64,000 bases of DNA from Rhynchosporium graminicola. Taxonomy: Eukaryota; Ascomycota; Leotiomycetes; Helotiales; Ploettnerulaceae. The stretch is taken from NCBI GenBank assembly GCA_900074885.1, contig FJUW01000046.1, positions 39,308 through 103,307 on the forward strand, read 5' to 3'. The notes under the pieces were generated by a model. The model searched no databases and was not told the DNA's origin. It worked only from the letters and a program-made list of their open reading frames with translations. A program made the translations under genes and the position numbers. Shown here piece by piece: positions 57,201-64,000 of the stretch (positions are counted from its first letter, which is position 1; each line of letters starts with the position of its first letter).

Positions 57201-60200
57201 AGCTTACTGTATAGAAAGTCGTGGTAAGAAACTCACCACCGGACAATCTTATCTGGATAATAGTACTTCTCTTCTTTCAACAATAGGTAAGAATCTTCTT
57301 ATTCTTCCTGATCAGGTACGTACTCGATATAAGAACTACCTACCTTGTTGCATTCTGAGTTCCGGACCGGGACCTTTAGTATCGACGCTACTGTAGCTTA
57401 TTAAGGTAATGTATACCTAAGGAGTTGAGAACCGGTCGATTTAAGGAAATGTATACTCCAGATAAGCAAGCTCTTAGTATATATAACCCAGGGCAGTCGT
57501 CGGTCGCAGGGGCGGCATGTGTTAGGGGGCGTCCGAGATGTATATGTAGTAAAAGTCTTGATTCTTCTAAATGCTATAGTGCGAGGAGCTATCTAAGTAG
57601 TAATAACTAATAGACACTAAGTATCTGTCCCTATCCTGTGATATATCCTATCTCGTGATATCTCCTGCCCCTAGATATAAAAAAAACTCTATCCTTAGAG
57701 ATAAAAAAAGAATTTTTAGTAATTATCTTCGCCGCTCTCTCCCGACGAGTCTAGAATATCTTCTTTGAAATACGAACCTATTATAATCTGAGGAATTGAA
57801 GTTATATCCTCTATACTATTATTACCCTTTTTAGCTAATACTCCTACTATCTTCTTTAGAGAAGGCTTTTCTATAGTAGGTTTCTTTATTAACTTAATTA
57901 CTACTCTAGACTTTCCCTTAGTAAGGGATCTTATAGGTATTAGTAGTATAGTAAGGTCGTTATCGCTATCTTCCGTAAGGTTAGCGGTCTAAGTAGTTAG
58001 TAAGGCTATACTTATTAGCTTTCTCTTTAGGTAAGAGTATCTCAGCTTATATAGTTAGGGGTCTATATCTGATACTATAGTACTAAAAAGGTAGCTATTT
58101 GTAGTATTACCTTAGTTCTCTCTATTAACTAGGTCTTTAATAGTATATATTATTTCTAAGTTACTAGCGACACGAGATAGCTCTTATATACTTATCAATT
58201 TCCTTAGGAATAGTATTCTATTCTTAATTAGGTCTATAACTCTCTAGTAGTATCCTAGCTTTAAAAGTTAATATATTAGAAGTTATAGTAGAGCGAAGAT
58301 AAAGGATTTATACTGCTTCGGGACGCTATTATTTAGTTTTATAACGTTAGTCTCTTAGGTTCTCTTCGACTTTCGTCCGCCCTTAGTGTTTACTATAACT
58401 ACGTCTTCTTCTATATTATCGATAGGCGTTATTAGTAATTTAGATTAGATATCGTAGTCAGGGGATAATATAATCAGATTTATTATATTTCCGGTATTAA
58501 TACGAGGCTTAATTAAATACGAATTTTGATCTAGTGACTATTAATATACTATTATACTACTTTTAATCTCACTCTAGAAAATTAGGCTACCTGCGTTTAA
58601 ACGTTCACGTAAGAATACGAGGTCCTCTATCTTATTACTTACGATAAGTACTTATCGTAGCTTAAGCGTATATAGCGTTAGGGAATATCTTAAGATATAG
58701 AATAAAATTCCTGATATCGCGATCGTTAGATCTAAGTCGCGGAAAAGTACCTGATAAGCTAATTTCAGTATAAATTCCGTCTTATAGCTTAGTCTATTAA
58801 TATTAATTCTTAGAAGAGTTACTATACTTATAACTATATCTGATACTACTAGGCGTAAGATTTATACTAGCTCGACTGTCTCTAGCGTAATAGTATATAT
58901 AACTTCACTTAGTAATACGATTATAGATCTATAAGATATACTAAATAATATAGTCGGTAAGGCGTCCAGAATAGTAATAGGGTTTAGTACGTATTAAAGC
59001 GCGCGAAAATATTCTTCGATAACTGCTTTAGTATCCGCGTGAGCTTAAATTATTAAGGAATATCTATTATATAATATCTGAAGAAGATATAGTATATAGT
59101 TAGCCTGGTCCCTATCTAATAGAGATTAGTCGAGTATATAGAGGAAGTCTCTTATTAATTTATATATACGCTCTATCTCTACTATAAGTGAAATATATAC
59201 GCTATAATATATTATAGCGGAAGCTATAGCTTATAGGAATATTTCAAAGCTCGGCTTTGAACTATCGTGCCCTCTTATTAGCACGTTATCGAGAATGAAT
59301 TATCTATCGGTTCTGCGTCTTATAATAATACTAATATCCTCCTTAGTCTTAATTAATAGAGATAAGGTCTGATATAAACTATCGAATACTAAGGAAGTGC
59401 TAATTAGTTGTAATACTTTCCTATCTGCTTATATCTCCTTTTTATACTCCTTAGTAAGTTCAATTATTCCGGTCTCCTTTAATCTCTTTTATTATATCTT
59501 CTTCTATCTCTTTAGCTCCTATAGTTCTTAAAGAACTAGGCAGAGTTTATCTCTAAGATACTCTTAAGTAATAATTTCTATAAAATAGTAGTACTAATTA
59601 TATTATATCTCCTCTATAATATTAGTAGCCTTAAACTTCTAGCCTCCGAGAACTATAATATCTCTATTAGGATAGATAATATATCTGATTCTGAAATCAG
59701 GAGTTATAAGATCGTTCAGAGGAAAGTCGCTTATAGTAAGGCGAGGGCGGAAGGCGTCTCCGAAGGCGACTCGCTAAGAGTATAAGTATCTATTAATTAG
59801 TGAAAAGTTAGCTAGGAACTATTTAAAAAGACTACTTATTACTATATTATAGTAAGCTACGCCGATTAGATAATCCTTAGGACGTATACCGGTTAGAATA
59901 CGAACGTTACTCTAGGGGCGTTCGATAACTAGGACCGATTCCTTATCGCTCTAACGTAGTAGGTATAAGTATAACTAGTTTTTATAATATATTCTATCCT
60001 TAGGAGCTTTGTAATAGAGTATAAATAGTTATTAGAGTCCTTACGGGAGGTTACTATTTAGATTAGTATACTCGTAGGGGTTATCTGACTCTCTACTTCA
60101 TATAGTAAGGTTAGAGGGGATATCTTAAGTAACTCCGATAATACCGCTTATCTTATATCTTAAACTATATTTGTTTCTCTTAATATTAGGATAAAGTAAT

Positions 60201-60759
60201 CTGTCTCGAAGACCTTAAAAGACTTATAGAACATTACTTCGACGAATCAGTCGAGTGAAAGAAGATAACGAGTATACTAAGGATAATAGAGTAAGGGATT
60301 TAAGAGTTCTTAGTATATTATTATTAGTTGCTATACTCGGAATCTATAGGGTAAACTCTTATTGCGGTTGATATAGAGTTAATAGTAAGGGAGTCGATAT
60401 GCGATAGTAAGATTATTATTAATAGAATTTTATATGCGTAAGCTAGATAGGAAGGAGCTTAAGTAAGTAAATAAGGTAATAATAGAGCGTAAATATTAAT
60501 AAGGCTAATTTACTAAAATATACGTTACGTGGATAACTTATCGCTAGTATACTAGAGAACGCTCGAATTTAGATACTAGATTCGGCACGTCCTTCTTTAA
60601 TACTAAAGCGGGTTCCTAAGAAGTTATCTAATAGCCTAAATACTTAACTTTATAATACGCTTTCCTTATCTTATCCCCGGGTTATTTTCTTAGTTCCTTA
60701 TATAGTATCTTTTCGATAATATAACGTTTGATACTATCTTTATTATATATAGGACTCGG
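57201..60759 (-). repeat. RIP-degraded coding repeat of unknown family
   Basis: AT-rich and stop-rich. Near 57,720-57,850 a minus-strand frame reads ILAKKGNNSIEDITSIPQII, then GSYFKEDILDSSGESGEDNY before a stop: an acidic C-terminus that looks like genuine former coding sequence. Upstream minus-strand stretches to about 60.5 kb also translate into long protein-like segments broken by TAG/TAA. I could not match it to RT, integrase, transposase or a host gene. The piece 57,201-57,630 is less mutated. Confidence 0.5.
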
Positions 60760-60992
60760 TGTGACGCTTGCTCTAGAAAGGTCTTAAAACTACCTGAGTA
60801 ATAAGATCTCATATTACTATAAATATGAAGTAGTAAGAATCACTTAAGAATCTATAACTAAGGAGTGAAGAAGTAGAGAGAGAAAGGAAGTATATATATG
60901 AAAAGGGGCCCCTAAACTCTACTCGTGTAATCTCGCTTAGTAGTAAGTGTTTCTACTAATAGAGAGAAACCTCAAAACCTAACTAGTAATTA
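60760..60992 (-). repeat. LTR, 233-bp family, copy 3
   Basis: Begins TGTGACGCTTGCTCTAG and ends CTAGTAATTA. Exactly 233 bp, the same length as the other three copies. Confidence 0.9.
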
Positions 60993-62049
60993 TACTACAA
61001 CCCCCTCCGAAAAAAGCTCGCCCTCGAGCGTTAGTCTATTTCCTTATTACTATTAAGGTAGTCGTAATTATTAATTCTATTATAGAAAGCTTTCAGCTAA
61101 TCAGGTAGTCTAGCAGGAGGTCTAGCTTATATTAGGTTATTAAAGTAGAATTATTATAGCTTAGCAGGAGCGTATTTAATATCTATAGCGTCGTACTATA
61201 TAAGATCGACGTCTTGATTTAACTAGGAAACTTAGTATAAGAGGCTACTACGCTACTTATAGCACGTAAGTATATCTTCGATCTCTTATTTATCGTTACT
61301 AGTAATATTAATAAGTAGTAGCAGCAGTAAGGTTTATCCTAGTAAGAGGTCGTTTAGATACTTCCGTAGCTTAGTAGTAAGGAATACGTTATATACTTTT
61401 ATACTAGTAAGGAGCTCTAGATAATAAGAGCTTCTAACCTTTTTAATTATACGGAAAGGTCCGTTAATCAGGAAGTCGAGTTTTTTACTAGGTCGAGTAC
61501 TCATAAAGTAGCGTATATCTAGCTAGATAAGGTCGTCTATAGTGAAGTCGACTTCACGGCATAAGCGATTATAGGATTAGGATATCTTAGCTTATATATA
61601 TTAGAGGCTTAATTAAGTAGTAGTTTAAGCGTCACGTAGATAATTAGCGTAATCTAGAGCTTACTAAGTATTTAACTTATTAGTAAGTATAATAGAGTTA
61701 AGTAGGTCTTTCTAATTCTAATTAACATAGGGTATATATCTATAAACGACTTCAAAGGGTAAGAGACCTCTAAGGGATTTATAAGGGAGAGTTATCTAAG
61801 CGTAGTTTATAATAAGTAAGAATTCCGACTAGTTATCTTAATAATAAGAGATAAAAAGTCGTAATCTACATTAGAGATATTAGTTATAGATCTCTATTTA
61901 GCTATCTGTTTATAAGTAGTCTACTACAGAAAGCTATCTTTTAGTACTAAGAATTATAATAACTATAGTCTAAAAACAAGAAACGAATTAAGACTCTCTA
62001 TTAGAGGTAATTATTAATAGAGCTCCGAAATAGCGGTATACGTAGTATA
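60760..62049 (-). mobile_element. truncated 233-bp-LTR Gypsy element (copy D1)
   Basis: 3' LTR (60760-60992), polypyrimidine/PPT region and about 1.05 kb of internal sequence, colinear with element A 554-1500 (integrase C-terminal region). It is cut off at 62049 where the next LTR begins. In copy D2 the same internal sequence continues past the corresponding point (about 63,340), so D1 is interrupted by D2. Confidence 0.8.
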
Positions 62050-62282
62050 TGTGACGCTTGCTCTAGAAAGGTCTCAAAACTACCTGAGTAATAAGACCTC
62101 ATATTACTATGAATATAAAGTAGTAAGAATCACTTAAGAATCTACAACTAAGGAGTAAAGAAGTAGAGAGAGAATAGAAATATATATATGAAAAGGGGCC
62201 CCTAAACTCTACTCGTGTAATCTCGCTTAGTAGTAAGTGTTTCTACTAATAGGGAGAGACCTCTAAACCTGACTAGTTATTA
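62050..62282 (-). repeat. LTR, 233-bp family, copy 4
   Basis: Begins TGTGACGCTTGCTCTAG, ends GACTAGTTATTA, 233 bp. It lies 1,290 bp after copy 3 in the same orientation. Confidence 0.9.
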
Positions 62283-62283
62283 T

Positions 62284-62299
62284 ACTACCCCCCCCTCCG
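62284..62299 (-). other. polypurine tract of copy D2
   Basis: The plus strand reads ACTACCCCCCCCTCCG immediately inside the 3' LTR. It is the cleanest copy of the tract and confirms minus-strand orientation. Confidence 0.75.
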
Positions 62300-64000
62300 A
62301 AAAAAGCTCGCCCTCGAGCGTTAGTTTATCTCCTTATTACTATTAAGGTAGTAATAATTATTAATTCTATAATAGAAAGCTTTCAGCTAATTAGGTAGTC
62401 TAGCAGGAGGTCTAGCTTAAATTAAGTTATTAAGGTGGAATTATTATAGCTTAGCGGGAGCGTATTTAACGTCTATAGCGTCATACTATATAAGATCGAC
62501 GTCTTGATTTAACTAGGAAACTCGGTATAAGAGGCTATTACGCTACTTATAGCACGTAAGTATATCTTCGATCTCCTATTTATTATTACTAGTGATATTA
62601 ATAAGTAGTAGCAGTAATAAGGTTTATCCTAGCAAGGGGTCGTTTAGATACTTCCGTAGCTTAGTAGCAAGGAATATATTATATACTTTTATACTAGCAA
62701 GGAGCTCTAGACGATAAGAGCTTCCGACCTTTTTAATTACATAGAAGAGTCTATTAGTCGGGAAGTCGAGTTTTTTACTAAGTCAAGTACTCGTAAAGTA
62801 GTATATATCTAGCTAGATAAGGTCGTCTATAGTGAAGTCGACTTTATAGCGTAAGCGATTATAGGATTAGGATATCTTAGCTTATATACGTTAGAGGCTA
62901 AATTAAGCAGTAGTCTAAGTGTCGCGCAAGCGATTAGCGTAATCTAGAGCTTACTAAGTATTCAACTTATTAATAAGCGTAATAGAGTTAAGTAGGTCTT
63001 TCTAATTCTAATTAACGCGAGGTATATATCTATAAACGACTTCAAAGAGTAAGAGACCTCTAAGGGATTCGTAAGGGAGAGTTATCTGGGCGTAGTCTAT
63101 AATAAGTAAGAATTCCGACTAGTTGTCTTAATAGTAAGAGATAAAAGGTTATAATCTGCGTTAGAGATATTAGTTATAGATCTCTATTTAGCTATCTATT
63201 TATAGGTAGTCTACTATAGAAAGCTATCTTTTAGTACCGAGAATTATAATAACTATAGTCTAAAAACAGGAAATAAATTAAGGCCCTCTATTAGAGGTAA
63301 TTATTAATAGAGCTCCGAAATAGCGGTATACGTAGTATAAGTAAAGCTTTATAAAGTCGCGCGTATTAGAGGTCTTTCAGTATAGAATACTAATTATTTA
63401 TTTACTAAAACAGTTAATAAATACGAGAACGTTATCGTAGCCGTGTTTATTACAGTTAAAGCTATAGTAATCAACTATAATATACTCCTATAGACGTGAT
63501 AGTACAGGCAGAGGTTAGAGGAGGCCCGGTTTCTTATCACGCAGCACTTGAATTCGTCGGCAAGTATAATAGTTATAGTAGTACTAATTAATAGTTAAAG
63601 CGATTCCGTACTACTAGTATTATAATACTAGTAGTTATAAGGTCTTCTTTACACTTAGATAGGCAGTCTCTAATCGGTCGTATACTTCGCGTATAAGTAG
63701 CATACGAAGGTATAAGACGTTAAGTATAATTAGTCTTTCTTTATAGAGTAGAAAATCTTTTTCTATAGTCAGTTTTCCAAGAGTAGCAGAGAGAGCTTAT
63801 TTCCGTAAAGCTTAGAGTAATAGTATAATACAATTAGCGTTAAGTACTTACTATACTATAGAAAAGACTAGCGATAAGTCGGCGACTTCTAAGGCGTTAA
63901 TAAGCTTAAAGTTATCTATAGAGTCAGAGCTATTCCGGAGGTTACTTATAAGTAGTACTAGATCGATTTAGTCTTCGCGTAGTAGCTACTATAAACGCTA

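Larger units (their letters stand above)
62050..64000 (-). mobile_element. 233-bp-LTR Gypsy element running off the window (copy D2)
   Basis: 3' LTR (62050-62282), PPT (62284-62299), then internal sequence on the minus strand. The integrase C-terminal region matches element A and D1. Near 63,350-63,470 the integrase core reads FNCNKHGYDNVLVFINCFSK, stop, then KTSNTRDFIKLY (canonical HGYDNVLVFIDRLSK...). Multiple TAA/TGA stops and RIP-type changes make it inactive. The 5' half lies beyond the window. Confidence 0.85.

Noticed and set aside
57201..60759. Starship captain (DUF3435 tyrosine recombinase) relic
   Set aside because: I could not find a convincing recombinase active-site block in the degenerate minus-strand translation; left as unknown.
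1..64000. CRISPR arrays, bacterial operons or prophage
   Set aside because: No direct-repeat/spacer structure was seen, genes are intron-containing and eukaryotic, and repeats are LTR, TIR or microsatellite type.
1..64000. Telomeric location (TTAGGG arrays)
   Set aside because: No TTAGGG/CCCTAA array was found at either end or internally; a subtelomeric position is not supported despite the TERT gene and RIP blocks.

Overview
The window looks like nuclear DNA of a filamentous ascomycete (Pezizomycotina). Genes carry short introns with GTAAGT-like donors and CTGAC/CTAAT-like branch sites. The protein families are fungal: HET, Fungal_trans_2, wax-synthase-like MBOAT, a DH-BAR-SH3 Rho GEF, a fungal TERT and a TBC protein. 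The repeats carry the signature of repeat-induced point mutation (RIP): AT-rich, TpA-rich, almost without CpA/TpG, while CpG, CpT and CpC persist. The exact class cannot be settled from sequence alone; a RIP-active leotiomycete or sordariomycete would fit.

Layout. Positions 1-15,677 are an AT-rich block of RIP-destroyed Ty3/Gypsy LTR retrotransposons: a minus-strand element with 233-bp LTRs (321-5,876), a second minus-strand gag/pol relic (about 5.9-10.9 kb), and plus-strand relics with a different LTR family (about 190-207 bp) at 11.2, 14.1 and 15.5 kb. From 15.7 to 57.2 kb lies a gene island of normal composition: a HET protein (18.5-20.5 kb, minus), a small spliced unknown gene (22.0 kb, plus), a decayed Fungal_trans_2 relative (23.4-24.2 kb, minus), an intact seven-exon Fungal_trans_2 gene (25.5-27.6 kb, minus), a bZIP pseudogene (28.7-29.3 kb, plus), an MBOAT acyltransferase-like membrane protein (30.6-32.4 kb, plus), a 1,865-residue DH-BAR-SH3 Rho GEF (34.8-40.5 kb, minus), telomerase reverse transcriptase in 11 exons (43.4-48.4 kb, plus) and a TBC-domain protein (53.5-55.8 kb, plus). 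A RIP-mutated Mutator-like DNA transposon with an 8-bp target duplication (49.6-52.1 kb) sits between TERT and the TBC gene. A 715-bp TA-flanked inverted-repeat element lies at 17.0-17.7 kb. From 57.2 kb to the end the sequence is again RIP-destroyed: an unidentified degenerate coding repeat, then two tandem or nested copies of the 233-bp-LTR Gypsy element, the last running off the window.

The most striking observation is a complete, well-folding 119-nt 5S rRNA gene on the same strand inside the unusually long (916 bp) eighth intron of TERT. It lies between the exon after RT motif E and the C-terminal extension. The 5S copy differs from the usual fungal sequence at paired positions in a compensatory way, and it is followed by a T4 terminator. 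Upstream of it, the intron stays open in the TERT frame for 112 codons.

The genes do not form an obvious pathway cluster. Rho GEF, TERT and TBC are housekeeping genes. The HET gene, the two transcription-factor relatives, the bZIP relic and the MBOAT gene form a more accessory-looking half next to the left RIP block. All splice models were assembled by reading donor and acceptor sites and keeping phase; none has been tested against transcripts or homologues.
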